Shown: positions 15,607-23,951, numbered from the stretch's first letter. The stretch is 64,000 nucleotides of DNA from SG8-30 sp964406445 (GCA_964406445.1 CAYORU010000007.1:1-64000); one strand, 5' to 3'. The notes: generated by a model from the sequence alone, not told the origin. Translations and numbers: made by a program.

Positions 15607-16752
15607 ATGGCCAGTCCGCGACCCGAAGCCCGCCTCGAGCCGTGGAGGGACCCGGCGGCCGAGCCCTACGTCCGCATCGAGGCGGTCAGCAAGAAGTTCG
15701 GCGACTTCGTCGCGGTCAAGGAGGTCTCGCTCAAGATCTACCGCGGCGAGATCTTCTGCCTGCTCGGAGGCTCGGGCTGCGGCAAGACCACGCTGCTGCG
15801 CATGCTCGCCGGCTTCGAACAGCCGACCGCCGGCAAGATCTGGATCGACGGCGTAGACATGGCCGGCATCCCGCCCTACGAGCGGCCGGTCAACATGATG
15901 TTCCAGTCCTACGCGCTGTTCCCGCACATGACGGTCGAGCAGAACGTGGCCTTCGGCCTGAAGCAGGACCGCGTGCCCAAGGCCGAGATCCGCGAGCGCG
16001 TGGCGCGCATGCTCGACCTGGTCAAGCTGACGCAGTTCGCGGGCCGCCGTCCCCACCAGCTGTCGGGCGGGCAGCGCCAGCGAGTCGCGCTCGCTCGCTC
16101 GCTGGTCAAGCAGCCGAAGCTGCTGCTGCTCGACGAGCCGCTCGGCGCGCTCGACAAGAAGCTCCGCGAGCACACCCAGTTCGAGCTGGTCAACCTGCAG
16201 GAGAAGCTCGGCGTCACCTTCATGGTGGTCACCCACGACCAGGAGGAGGCGATGACGCTGGCCTCGCGCATCGGCGTCATGAACCACGGCGAGATCGTCC
16301 AGGTGGGCACGCCGAGCGACATCTACGAGTACCCGACGTCGCGCTTCGTCGCCGACTTCATCGGCTCGGTCAACCTGTTCGAGGGCAGCCTGGTCGAGGA
16401 CGAGCCCGACTACGTGCGCGTCGCCGCACCCGAGCTCGGCGGCACCTTCTACGTCAGCCACGGCGTCAGCGCGCCGCCGGATGCGACCGTGTGGGTCGCG
16501 CTGCGGCCGGAGAAGATCCACATCGCGCGTGAGCCGCCCGACGGCGAGGACAACCGGGTGCAGGGCGTCGTCGCCGAGATCGCCTACCTCGGCGACATGT
16601 CCATCTACCTGGTGCGGCTGCCGACCGGGCGGCTGGTCCGCGTGACGCGGCCGAACATGCGGCGCCAGGCGGTCGCCTTCGACCGGATCACCTGGGACGA
16701 GACCGTGTGGCTGTCCTGGGACTCCTCCAGCCCGGTGGTGGTGACGCAGTAA
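15607..16752 (+). CDS. potG: Polyamine ABC transporter ATP-binding protein
   Basis: The 381-residue ATPase has Walker A GGSGCGKT at residues 54-61, Q-loop MMFQSYALFPHMTV, signature LSGGQRQRVALARSL from 152, Walker B KLLLLDEPLGALD from 171 and the H-loop MVVTHDQEEAMTL. The C-terminal 120 residues are the TOBE/OB regulatory domain of the MalK/PotA type. ATG 15607 is preferred over an in-frame GTG at 15583 because the extra residues are unlike the family. Its TAA overlaps the potH ATG by one base. Confidence 0.93.
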   Translation: MASPRPEARLEPWRDPAAEPYVRIEAVSKKFGDFVAVKEVSLKIYRGEIFCLLGGSGCGKTTLLRMLAGFEQPTAGKIWIDGVDMAGIPPYERPVNMMFQSYALFPHMTVEQNVAFGLKQDRVPKAEIRERVARMLDLVKLTQFAGRRPHQLSGGQRQRVALARSLVKQPKLLLLDEPLGALDKKLREHTQFELVNLQEKLGVTFMVVTHDQEEAMTLASRIGVMNHGEIVQVGTPSDIYEYPTSRFVADFIGSVNLFEGSLVEDEPDYVRVAAPELGGTFYVSHGVSAPPDATVWVALRPEKIHIAREPPDGEDNRVQGVVAEIAYLGDMSIYLVRLPTGRLVRVTRPNMRRQAVAFDRITWDETVWLSWDSSSPVVVTQ

Positions 16753-17741
16753 TGACCGTCCAGGGAGGGCCCTCGACGGTCTTCCTCGCGGGCCTCAAGG
16801 CCTGGATGCGCGCCTTCGGCCCCTACCGCTGGGCCAGCGACCGGATGCGCGACTGGGGCGTCGGCGGGCGGACGATCGTCATCGGCGTGCCTTACCTGTG
16901 GCTGTTCCTGTTCTTCCTCGTCCCGTTCATCATCGTCTTCAAGATTTCGCTGTCCGACGTCCGGCTCGGGATGCCTCCCTACGAGCCCGTCATCCAGTGG
17001 GTCGAGTCGCAGGTCATCGGCATCCGGATGAACCTCGCGAACTACGCCTTCCTCTGGGAGGACCCGCTCTACCGCAACGCCTACCTGAACTCGATCAAGG
17101 TCGCGGCGGTGTCGACCTTGCTCTGCCTGCTGCTCGGCTACCCGATCGCCTACGGCATCGCGCGCACAAGCCCGTCTTGGAGGAACCTGCTGCTGCTGCT
17201 GGTGATGCTGCCTTTCTGGACCTCGTTCCTGCTGCGCGTCTACGCGTGGATCGGGCTGCTGGGGCGCAACAGTCCCTTCAACCAGGTGCTGATGGCGCTC
17301 GGCGTGATCGACGAGCCGATCTCATTCCTGCAGACGGACGTCGCCGTCTACATCGGCATCGTCTACTCCTACCTGCCGTTCATGGTGCTGCCGCTGTACG
17401 CCAACCTCGAGAAAATGGACCTCACGCTGCTCGAGGCAGCGGCGGACCTCGGCTGCCGGCCGGTGCGCGCCTTCCTGACCATCACGCTGCCGCTGTCCCT
17501 CCCGGGGATCATCGCCGGCTCGCTGCTGGTGTTCATCCCGGCGGTGGGCGAGTTCGTCATCCCGGCGCTGCTCGGCGGCCCCGACTCGCTGATGATCGGG
17601 CGCGTGCTGTGGGAGGAATTCTTCAACAACCGCGACTGGCCGGTCGCGAGCGCGGTGGCGATCGCCATGCTGCTGCTGCTGGTGGTGCCGATCATGCTGT
17701 TCCAGTACGCCCAGGCGCGGCAGGTGGGGGCGAACCGATGA
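16752..17741 (+). CDS. potH: Polyamine ABC transporter permease
   Basis: The 329-residue inner-membrane permease has six predicted helices, starting with VIGVPYLWLFLFFLVPFIIVFKISL. The EAA coupling loop is visible as LLEAAADLGCRPVRAFLTITLPLSLPGI. PotH/SpuG-type features are NYAFLWEDPLYRNAYLNSIK and FIPAVGEFVIPALLGGPDSLMIG. Start ATG 16752 sits in a TAATG junction with potG. The end overlaps potI by four bases, so the four genes are one tightly coupled unit. Confidence 0.93.
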   Translation: MTVQGGPSTVFLAGLKAWMRAFGPYRWASDRMRDWGVGGRTIVIGVPYLWLFLFFLVPFIIVFKISLSDVRLGMPPYEPVIQWVESQVIGIRMNLANYAFLWEDPLYRNAYLNSIKVAAVSTLLCLLLGYPIAYGIARTSPSWRNLLLLLVMLPFWTSFLLRVYAWIGLLGRNSPFNQVLMALGVIDEPISFLQTDVAVYIGIVYSYLPFMVLPLYANLEKMDLTLLEAAADLGCRPVRAFLTITLPLSLPGIIAGSLLVFIPAVGEFVIPALLGGPDSLMIGRVLWEEFFNNRDWPVASAVAIAMLLLLVVPIMLFQYAQARQVGANR

Positions 17742-18583
17742 TCGGCCGGCGCTCGTTCTTCGTCACGACGGCGATGGCCTTCGGCTTCGCGTTCCTCTAC
17801 GTGCCGATCCTGTCGATGATCGTGTACTCGTTCAACGAGTCGCGGCTGGTGACCGTCTGGGCCGGCTTCTCGACCAAGTGGTACGCCGAGCTGCTGCAGA
17901 ACGAGCAGGTGCTGAACGCGGCCAAGCTCTCGCTCAGGATCGCCGCGGTCAACGCCACCGGCGCGGTGATCCTCGGCACGCTCGCCGGCCTCGCGCTGGC
18001 GCGCTTCCGCCGCTTCAAGGGCCGCACCCTCATGACCGGCATGACGACCGCTCCGCTCGTGATGCCCGAGGTGATCACCGGCCTGTCGCTGCTCCTGCTG
18101 TTCGTGGCGATGGAGCAGGCCTTCGGCTGGCCGGCCGGCCGCGGGGTGACCACCATCACCATCGCCCACATGACCTTCTCGATGGCCTACGTCACCGTCG
18201 TCATCCAGTCGCGGCTGTCGACGCTCGACGAGTCGCTCGAGGAGGCAGCGATGGACCTCGGCGCGCGCCCGGCCAAGGTGTTCTTCGTGGTCACCCTGCC
18301 GATCATCTTCCCCGCGATCCTGGCCGGCTGGCTGCTCGCGTTCACGCTCTCCTGGGACGACCTGGTGATCGCGAGCTTCGTCTCCGGGCCGGGCTCGAGC
18401 ACGCTTCCGCTCGTCATCTTCTCCAAGGTGCGCCTCGGCGTGAGTCCCGACATCAACGCGCTGGCGACCATCATGGTCAGCGTCGTCGCGATCGGCATCA
18501 TCGTCGCTGGCCTGTACATGCAGCGCCAGGAGCGCCAGCGCGAGCGCGACATGCAGGCCGCCACGGCCGCCAACGCGCCCTGA
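17738..18583 (+). CDS. potI: Polyamine ABC transporter permease
   Basis: The 281-residue permease pairs with PotH. It starts with MAFGFAFLYVPILSMIVYSFNESRLVTVWAGFS, typical of PotI/SpuH. The EAA loop is SLEEAAMDLGARPAKVFFVVTLPIIFPAI, followed by LSWDDLVIASFVSGPGSSTLPL. It ends with a charged cytoplasmic tail (MQRQERQRERDMQ). The ATGA overlap with potH and the 6-base gap to ppgK suggest that ppgK is read from the same transcript. Confidence 0.93.
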   Translation: MIGRRSFFVTTAMAFGFAFLYVPILSMIVYSFNESRLVTVWAGFSTKWYAELLQNEQVLNAAKLSLRIAAVNATGAVILGTLAGLALARFRRFKGRTLMTGMTTAPLVMPEVITGLSLLLLFVAMEQAFGWPAGRGVTTITIAHMTFSMAYVTVVIQSRLSTLDESLEEAAMDLGARPAKVFFVVTLPIIFPAILAGWLLAFTLSWDDLVIASFVSGPGSSTLPLVIFSKVRLGVSPDINALATIMVSVVAIGIIVAGLYMQRQERQRERDMQAATAANAP

Positions 18584-18589
18584 AGGCCC

Positions 18590-19327
18590 ATGATCCGGCT
18601 CGGCATCGACACCGGCGGATCGAGCCTGAAGGCGGCGCCCGTCGACTGCGGGCGCGGCCGGCTCGTCAGCGAGGTCTGCAGCTTCCCGACCCCGATGCCC
18701 GCCACGCCGCAGGCGGTGGCCGAGGTGGTCAAGCAGATCGCCGCGGCCTTCCCGCAGGTGAAGGGGCCGATCGGCTTCGGCTTTCCCGCGGTCGTCAAGG
18801 GCGGCGTCGCCCGCACGGCCGCGAACGTCGACCGCGCATGGATCGGCACCAGCGGCGTCGAGCTCGTGCGCGAGGCGACGGGCCGCGCCGCCGCGTTCCT
18901 GAACGACGCCGATGCCGCCGGCCTCGCCGAGATGCGCTTCGGCGCGGGGCGCGGCGAGCAGGGCTCGGTGATGATGCTGACCCTCGGCACCGGCATCGGC
19001 AGCGCGCTGTTCTACGAGGGGCGCCTGCTGCCCAACACCGAGCTCGGCCACATGGAGATCCGCGGCGCCGAGGCGGAGCACCGCGCCTCCGCGCGCGTGC
19101 GGACCGCGGAGTCGCTCGGCTGGGAGGAATGGGCCGGCCGGCTGAACGAGGTGCTGGCGCGCTTCCACGCGCTGCTGTGGCCGGACCTGTTCATCCTCGG
19201 CGGCGGCGTGAGCGAGAACTGGGACCGTTTCGGCCACCTGCTGGAATCGCCGGCCCGCATCGTGCCCGCCAGGCTCGGCAACGAAGCCGGGCTGATCGGC
19301 GCCGCGCTGGCCACGTGCGAGCTCTAG
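18590..19327 (+). CDS. ppgK: ROK-family polyphosphate glucokinase
   Basis: The 245-residue ROK-family sugar kinase has the phosphate motif GIDTGGSSLKAAPVD at residues 5-19, FGFPAVVKGGVARTAANVD with the AAN-D-sW layout of polyphosphate glucokinases, NDADAAGLAEM with the probable catalytic Asp, TLGTGIGSALFYEG, NTELGHMEIRG and LFILGGGVSENWDRF. It should phosphorylate glucose in the cytoplasm using inorganic polyphosphate and perhaps ATP. The donor cannot be read from sequence. It follows potI by six bases. The next gene overlaps it. Confidence 0.8.
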   Translation: MIRLGIDTGGSSLKAAPVDCGRGRLVSEVCSFPTPMPATPQAVAEVVKQIAAAFPQVKGPIGFGFPAVVKGGVARTAANVDRAWIGTSGVELVREATGRAAAFLNDADAAGLAEMRFGAGRGEQGSVMMLTLGTGIGSALFYEGRLLPNTELGHMEIRGAEAEHRASARVRTAESLGWEEWAGRLNEVLARFHALLWPDLFILGGGVSENWDRFGHLLESPARIVPARLGNEAGLIGAALATCEL

Positions 19328-20466
19328 GCCGGTTCAAGCTCGCCGGCGCGGGCACGACCATATTCACGACGATCTCGCGGCGCGCGACGGAGCTCGGCGC
19401 CGTGAACCTCGGGCAGGGCTTTCCGGACTTCGAGCCGCCGGCGCGCCTGCGCGAGCTCGTCGCGCATCACCTCGGCGCCGGCCACAACCAGTACGCGCCG
19501 ATGGCGGGCGTGCCGGGCCTACTCTCGGCCATCGCCGCCAAGCTCGCGCGGCTGCAGGGTGTCGCCGTCGATCCCGCGGCCGAGATCACCGTCACCGCCG
19601 GCGGCACGGAGGCCGTGTTCTGCGCCATCACCGCGACGATCCAGCCCGGCGACGAGGTGGTGCTGCTCGATCCCGCCTTCGACTGCTATGCGCCGGCCGT
19701 CGAGCTGGCGGGTGGCACCTGCGTGCGCGTGCCGTTGCGCCTGCCGGATTTCGCCATCGACTTCGACGCGCTCGCCGGCGCCATCGGCCCGCGCACGCGG
19801 CTCGTCGTGGTCAACACGCCGCACAACCCGAGCGGCGCGCTGGTCGGGGGCGAGGACTGGCGGCGGCTGGCGGCGCTGCTCGAGGGCAGCGACGCGCTGC
19901 TGCTCTCCGACGAGGTCTACGAGCACCTCGTCTACGACGGCCGCCGGCACCTGTCGGCGCTCTCGGAGCCGCGGTTGCGCGAGCGGGCCTTCGCGGTCTT
20001 CTCCTTCGGCAAGGTGTTCAACGCGACCGGCTGGAAGGTCGGCTACTGCGTCGCCGCGCCGGAGCTGACCGCAGCGCTGCGCCGCGTCCACCAGTACGTG
20101 ACGTTCTCGGTGTCGAGCGCGGTGCAATGGGCGCTCGCGGACTTCCTGCACGAGGATCCCGAATCGGCGGACCGCTTCGCGCCGTTCTACGCCGCCCGGC
20201 GCGACCGCCTCCTCGCCCTGCTGGCCGGTTCGCGCTTCAGGTTCACGCCGAGCGCCGGCACCTACTTCCAGCTGCTCGACTACTCGGCGATTTCGGAGGA
20301 GGGCGACGTCGAGTTCTGCGGCGGGCTGCTCGAGCGCCATGGCGTCGCCGCGATTCCGGTCTCCCACTTCTGCGCGCGCCCGCCCGCCGCCCGCCTGCTG
20401 CGCCTGTGTTTCGCCAAGTCCGACGAGACGCTCGAGCGTGCCGCCGAGCGCCTCTGCCGCGCCTGA
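19315..20466 (+). CDS. Methionine/aromatic-type aminotransferase, class I (YbdL-like)
   Basis: The 383-residue PLP aminotransferase opens with TTIFTTISRRATELGAVNLGQGFPDF, the signature of the YbdL/kynurenine-aminotransferase group. QYAPMAGVPGLLSAIA, NTPHNPSGAL, LSDEVYEHLVYDG and the PLP lysine Lys233 in FSFGKVFNATGWKVGY follow. It transfers amino groups from methionine, phenylalanine or similar acids to a 2-oxo acid. The only workable start is GTG 19315, which overlaps the ppgK end by 13 bases with no clear ribosome site, suggesting coupling. A three-unit repeat cluster begins 20 bases after its stop. Confidence 0.83.
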   Translation: MRALGRFKLAGAGTTIFTTISRRATELGAVNLGQGFPDFEPPARLRELVAHHLGAGHNQYAPMAGVPGLLSAIAAKLARLQGVAVDPAAEITVTAGGTEAVFCAITATIQPGDEVVLLDPAFDCYAPAVELAGGTCVRVPLRLPDFAIDFDALAGAIGPRTRLVVVNTPHNPSGALVGGEDWRRLAALLEGSDALLLSDEVYEHLVYDGRRHLSALSEPRLRERAFAVFSFGKVFNATGWKVGYCVAAPELTAALRRVHQYVTFSVSSAVQWALADFLHEDPESADRFAPFYAARRDRLLALLAGSRFRFTPSAGTYFQLLDYSAISEEGDVEFCGGLLERHGVAAIPVSHFCARPPAARLLRLCFAKSDETLERAAERLCRA

Positions 20467-20485
20467 CCACGACGCGAACCAGTGG

Positions 20486-20597
20486 GAAACTAGAGGGGAC
20501 ATTCGCCTTGAGTTCTTGTTGAAACTAGAGGGGACATTCGCCTTGAGTTCTTGTTGCAGCTGCAAAGAGAACTCGAAAGGAATGTCCCCTGGAGTTC
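20486..20597. repeat. REP-like cluster A: two tandem units plus one inverted unit
   Basis: Bases 20486-20520 and 20521-20555 are an exact 35-base tandem duplication. Each contains AAACTAGA, the core GGGGACATTCGCC and TTGAGTTC. Fourteen bases later, 20569-20597 carries a unit in the opposite direction (GAACTCGA...TGGAGTTC, core read as GAATGTCCCC), whose flanks are nearly complementary. The first two units follow the aminotransferase stop on its coding strand. The third is the only unit in the window that does not follow this rule. The family is described under cluster C. Confidence 0.9.
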
Positions 20598-20676
20598 TGG
20601 AGTTCCTCGGGGTTCCTCCCGGCTTTGACAAAATGCGACCCTGAGCAAGGATCGACGGCCCGTTTGACGGCTAAAT

Positions 20677-20695
20677 CCCCGCTAGACCTGCGGGG
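20677..20695 (+). promoter_or_regulatory. Small hairpin masking the HDOD gene ribosome site
   Basis: CCCCGC (20677-20682) can pair with GCGGGG (20690-20695) around a 7-base loop. The right arm contains most of the GGGGAG Shine-Dalgarno sequence for the TTG start at 20707. Folding would lower translation of the downstream gene. The region also has TTGACA at 20625-20630, but no good -10 at the usual distance. Confidence 0.35.
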
Positions 20696-20706
20696 AGCGG
20701 TTCGCA

Positions 20707-21573
20707 TTGAACATAATCGCCAAGTCCTCTGCGCCGAGCGAGGCGCACGCGGTGGTCCGGCGCGAGCTGGCCTCGCTGCTCGACTACGGCCGGCTCGAGC
20801 TGCCGATGCTGCCGGAGAACGCGGCCCGCGTGGTCGCACTGGCCGGCAGCGCCGACGCCAATGCGCTCGGGCTCGCGCGGCTGATCGCCTCGGACCAGGC
20901 GCTCGCCGCCCGGGTGATGAAGGTCGCCCGCTCGGCCGCCTACCAGCCCAGCTCGCCGATCAATTCGCTGCAGCACGCCATCGCCTGGCTGGGTCTCGGC
21001 GAGATCGCCGACATCGCCTTCACCGCCGCGGTGCAGGGCCGGCTGCTCGCCATCCCCGGCCAGCGGCCGCGCGCGATGCACATGTGGCAGGTGGCGGTCG
21101 CCTGCGCGATCTGGTCGCGCGAGGTCGCGGCGATGGCCCGCAAGTACTCCGAGGTCATCTATCTCTGCGGCCTGCTCCACGACATCGGCAAGCCCGTGGC
21201 GCTGCTCGCGGCGAGCGACCTCGCCGGCAAGCTCGGCGTGCGCCTCGAGGACGAGGCCTTCGAGGCGCTGGTGCACGAGTTCCACGCGCCGCTCGGCCTG
21301 CTGCTCGCGCAGCGATGGAAGCTGCCCGAGCCGGTCTCCGCCTGCATCCGCTCCTGGCCCGATCCGTCCGCGGCGACGGAGCATGGCGACGTGGTGCGGG
21401 TCGTGCACGTCGCCCACCACGTGGCCGAGCTCGTCTCCGCGCAGGGCGCGGAGCTCGCGCGCCAGGCGCTCGGCACGAACCCGGTGCTCGACGAGATCAA
21501 CATCGGCCCGGACCGGCTCAAGGCGCTGATCGACCGCACCGACTGGGTGATGGGGCAGGTCCGGGCTTACTGA
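20707..21573 (+). CDS. HDOD-domain signalling protein
   Basis: The 288-residue cytoplasmic protein consists almost entirely of an HDOD domain: LPMLPENAARVVALAG, LARLIASDQALAARVMKVARSAAY, INSLQHAIAWLGLGEIADIAF, and a degenerate HD centre in LCGLLHDIGKPVALL and VHEFHAPLGLLLAQRW. HDOD proteins are non-enzymatic regulators linked to motility, c-di-GMP signalling or stress. No output or receiver domain is attached. The start is TTG 20707, preceded by GGGGAG that may be hidden in a hairpin. It is followed by a convincing terminator. Confidence 0.85.
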   Translation: MNIIAKSSAPSEAHAVVRRELASLLDYGRLELPMLPENAARVVALAGSADANALGLARLIASDQALAARVMKVARSAAYQPSSPINSLQHAIAWLGLGEIADIAFTAAVQGRLLAIPGQRPRAMHMWQVAVACAIWSREVAAMARKYSEVIYLCGLLHDIGKPVALLAASDLAGKLGVRLEDEAFEALVHEFHAPLGLLLAQRWKLPEPVSACIRSWPDPSAATEHGDVVRVVHVAHHVAELVSAQGAELARQALGTNPVLDEINIGPDRLKALIDRTDWVMGQVRAY

Positions 21574-21601
21574 GCCTCCGGCTGCTCGATCGCCGGCCGT
21601 T

Positions 21602-21630
21602 CGGCCCTGTGCGGGGCCGGGCGTCTTTTC
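21602..21630 (+). terminator. Rho-independent terminator after the HDOD gene
   Basis: CGGCCC (21602-21607) pairs with GGGCCG (21614-21619) around TGTGCG, followed shortly by TCTTTTC. It lies 29 bases after the HDOD stop and before the antitoxin gene, separating the two transcripts. Confidence 0.6.
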
Positions 21631-21687
21631 TATCTCGCAAGAGGGTACCATAATGGCGCCAGAACGAAGCCACGAGGGACTTCGGCA

Positions 21688-22023
21688 ATGCCAGTCGATT
21701 TCTCGGTCAAGCGGGTGCCCGACGCCATCGCACGCCGCCTGCGCGAGCGCGCCGAGCGCAACCACCGTTCCCTGCAGCGCGAGCTGCTTTGCATCCTGGA
21801 AGCGGCGGCTGTGGAGAGCGTGGCGGGCGAGGTAGCCGAGCCGCGCTCGAAGCCGTATCGCGTCGAACGCCGGTCACTGCGCGAGGGCGATGTCCGCAAG
21901 GCGAAGGACCGCTTGAGCCTCGACGAACTGTGGGACCGCGCGCGCCGTATCGGCGGGCCCATACCGGGCGAGCCTGCGACGAGCATCGTGCGGAGCGACC
22001 GCGATGAACGCAGTCGTCATTGA
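21688..22023 (+). CDS. FitA/VapB-like ribbon-helix-helix antitoxin
   Basis: The 111-residue protein starts MPVDFSVKRVPDAIARRLRERAERNHRSLQRELLCILEAAA, a ribbon-helix-helix DNA-binding module of the Arc/FitA type. The C-terminal half, with RDERSRH at the end, would wrap the toxin. It overlaps the PIN-toxin gene by 20 bases, the standard layout of this operon class. The pair should repress its own promoter. CATAAT at 21648-21653 may be the -10. FitA proteins are usually about 80 residues, so the linker here is rather long. Confidence 0.82.
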   Translation: MPVDFSVKRVPDAIARRLRERAERNHRSLQRELLCILEAAAVESVAGEVAEPRSKPYRVERRSLREGDVRKAKDRLSLDELWDRARRIGGPIPGEPATSIVRSDRDERSRH

Positions 22024-22387
22024 CGCCTCGGCCGTCGCGGCCGTGCTGTTCGACGAACCTGAGGCTGGGCCCGTGCGGGCCAGCGTGCGCGGGCGACTCG
22101 TGGCGCCCGGACTCATCCGCTACGAACTCGCGAGCGTGTGCCTGTCGAAGATGCTTCGCCACCCCGAACGTGCCGGCGACATCGAAGCGCGTCATGCGCT
22201 CGTGGATTCGCTCGACCTGACGCTCGTCGAGCCCAACTGGCCTGCACTGACCGGGCTTGCCCGGCGATGGGCCCTCTCGGCCTACGACGCCGCTTACTTG
22301 CAGCTTGCGCTTACCAGGCGGGCGACGCTGGTAACCCTCGATGCCCGCCTCGCGGCGGCCTATGACGGAGCGACCGCGGCCCGCTAG
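22004..22387 (+). CDS. vapC: PIN-domain RNase toxin (VapC/FitB family)
   Basis: The 127-residue PIN protein has the expected acidic quartet: Asp7 (VVIDAS), Glu41 (RYELAS), Asp95 (SAYDAAYL) and Asp113 (TLDARL). VapC toxins cleave tRNA or rRNA when released from the antitoxin. It overlaps the antitoxin upstream by 20 bases. Its 3' end overlaps the convergent ArsC/Spx-like gene by four bases. Confidence 0.88.
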   Translation: MNAVVIDASAVAAVLFDEPEAGPVRASVRGRLVAPGLIRYELASVCLSKMLRHPERAGDIEARHALVDSLDLTLVEPNWPALTGLARRWALSAYDAAYLQLALTRRATLVTLDARLAAAYDGATAAR

Positions 22388-22737
22388 GCCCGAGCCAGCA
22401 CCCGCCCGAATTCCGCCGGATCGAAACCCACCAGCAGCTTGCCGCCGGCCTCGACCACGGGCCGGCGGATCGCGCTCGGGTTCGCCGCGAGCAGCGCAAG
22501 CGCTCGCCGCTGGTCGAGGTTCGATCTGTCCGCCTCGGGGATCTTCCGCCAGGTGGGCCCGCGTGTGTTCGCGAGCTTCTCCCAGCCGACCGTCTTCGCC
22601 CAGGCCGCGAGCCGCGCCGGCGGCGCGCCCTCGCGCTTGTAGTCGTGGAAGTCGTAGGCGACGCCGTGCTCCTCGAGCCAGGCGAAGGACTTCTTCATCG
22701 TGTCGCAGTTCCTGATGCCGTAGACCGTGACTTTCAT
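22384..22737 (-). CDS. ArsC/Spx-family thioredoxin-fold protein (YffB-like)
   Basis: The 117-residue protein has the YffB start VTVYGIRNCDTMKKSFAWLEEHG with a single active-site Cys11, followed by YDFHDYKREG, NTRGPTWRKIP and RRPVVEAGGKLLVGFDP. It belongs to the arsenate-reductase/Spx superfamily, but the YffB subgroup has no demonstrated arsenate activity. Its start overlaps the stop of the preceding nuclease-family gene by four bases, so they form an operon. Its end overlaps vapC by four bases. Confidence 0.83.
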   Translation of the reverse strand: MKVTVYGIRNCDTMKKSFAWLEEHGVAYDFHDYKREGAPPARLAAWAKTVGWEKLANTRGPTWRKIPEADRSNLDQRRALALLAANPSAIRRPVVEAGGKLLVGFDPAEFGRVLARA

Positions 22738-23951
22738 TGAGATCCCTCATGGCGGGGCCCGTCGATACGGACGTCCACCCACACCAGCCGATGGTCCGAG
22801 ACGGGAAAAGGGTGAGTGCCGACCAGCTCGAACAGCGGGTCGGACGACAGCGGCCAGAACACGCCGCTCGCCGCGATCGGCAGTTCGACGGACGGCAGCA
22901 CGTAGTCCACCCGCAGGTTGCCTGCGCCTGCCTCGCCGAAGTCCGCCGTGTCCTCGGCCGGATCGCCGCGTTGCCCGAGGTTGACGCCGCCCTGCAGCCG
23001 CGCCTGCTCGGCGCCGCCGGGGCTTCGCGGCGCGGGCGCGCGTTGCACGCGCGGGTGCGCGAGCAGCCGGTTGATCGCGCCGCCGGCGGAGGCGCCGTCG
23101 TGCGGGTCGGCGTTCAGGTCGCCGGCAATGACGAAGGCCGCGCTGCCGAGCCCGCCGCGGCGACCGGCGTCGTCGACGATCCAGTCCTGGGCGCCGTCGG
23201 CGACATAGAGCTCCCAGAACCTGATCTCGTCGTGGTTGCGCCGCCGGTTGCGCTGTTCCGGGCCGTCGAAGGCGGGCGGCGTGGGATGGCTCACCAGGAA
23301 ATGCACGACCCGCCCGTCGATGACGATCGGCACGTCCGCATGGGTCTTCGACGAGAGCCGCAGCACCTCGAGCGCGGCGTCGCTGTACCAGCCCTCCGGC
23401 AGCCAGGCGCCGGGCAGGTTCTTCCAGAGGAACGTCCGAAAGCTGCGAACGCGGTCGAGGTCGATCGGATAGCGCGACAGGACGGCCATGCCGTACTGGC
23501 CGGGGTACTCGCCGTAGCCGAAGGCATCGCCGCCGTAGGCACGCGAGCCGGGTGTGGTGGTCACCGTCCCGTCCCGGTCGAGGTCGTGGCCCGAGGGTTC
23601 GCCGGTGTTGACCCGGGGCAGGTAGAAGTAGCGGTAGTCGAGCGGTGCGCGGGCCCCTTGGCCCTCGGCGAGGAAGTTCGCGACGAAGCGCCGCAAGCCC
23701 TCGCCGCGTTCGTCCCAATCGAGCTCGTTCAGGAGCAGGACGTCGGGACGGATTTCCTGGAGGGTCGCGGCCGCCAGGCGCGCCTTCTGCCACGTGGGGT
23801 CGGCAAGGCGCCCGGCGACTTCGCCCGTGCGCGTGCCGTGCAGCGAGACATTGAAGGTCGCGAAGCGCACGGTGGTCGGTTCGGCCGTCTCGGCCGCGTG
23901 CGTACAATTCATGGCGAGCAGGCAGGCCAGGAAGCCGTGAAGGCGGCGCAT
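22734..23951 (-). CDS. Secreted endonuclease/exonuclease/phosphatase-family protein
   Basis: The 405-residue protein starts at 23951, giving the signal peptide MRRLHGFLACLLAMNCTHA. Later, VRFATFNVSLHGTR (metal-binding Asn), LLLNELDWDERGEGLRRF (catalytic Glu), VIAGDLNADPHDG and HPFPVSDHRLVWVDV give the complete EEP active site (NxNDxH type). Substrates of secreted members include extracellular DNA and phospholipid headgroups. A second in-frame ATG at 23972 is less likely because it would place charged residues before the signal core. It is coupled to the YffB-like gene. Confidence 0.82.
   Translation of the reverse strand: MRRLHGFLACLLAMNCTHAAETAEPTTVRFATFNVSLHGTRTGEVAGRLADPTWQKARLAAATLQEIRPDVLLLNELDWDERGEGLRRFVANFLAEGQGARAPLDYRYFYLPRVNTGEPSGHDLDRDGTVTTTPGSRAYGGDAFGYGEYPGQYGMAVLSRYPIDLDRVRSFRTFLWKNLPGAWLPEGWYSDAALEVLRLSSKTHADVPIVIDGRVVHFLVSHPTPPAFDGPEQRNRRRNHDEIRFWELYVADGAQDWIVDDAGRRGGLGSAAFVIAGDLNADPHDGASAGGAINRLLAHPRVQRAPAPRSPGGAEQARLQGGVNLGQRGDPAEDTADFGEAGAGNLRVDYVLPSVELPIAASGVFWPLSSDPLFELVGTHPFPVSDHRLVWVDVRIDGPRHEGSQ

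Noticed and set aside
20486..20597. A CRISPR-like array from the closely spaced repeats in clusters A, C, D and E
   Set aside because: Units are two or three per site, directly abutting or inverted, without unique spacers, and no cas genes are present.
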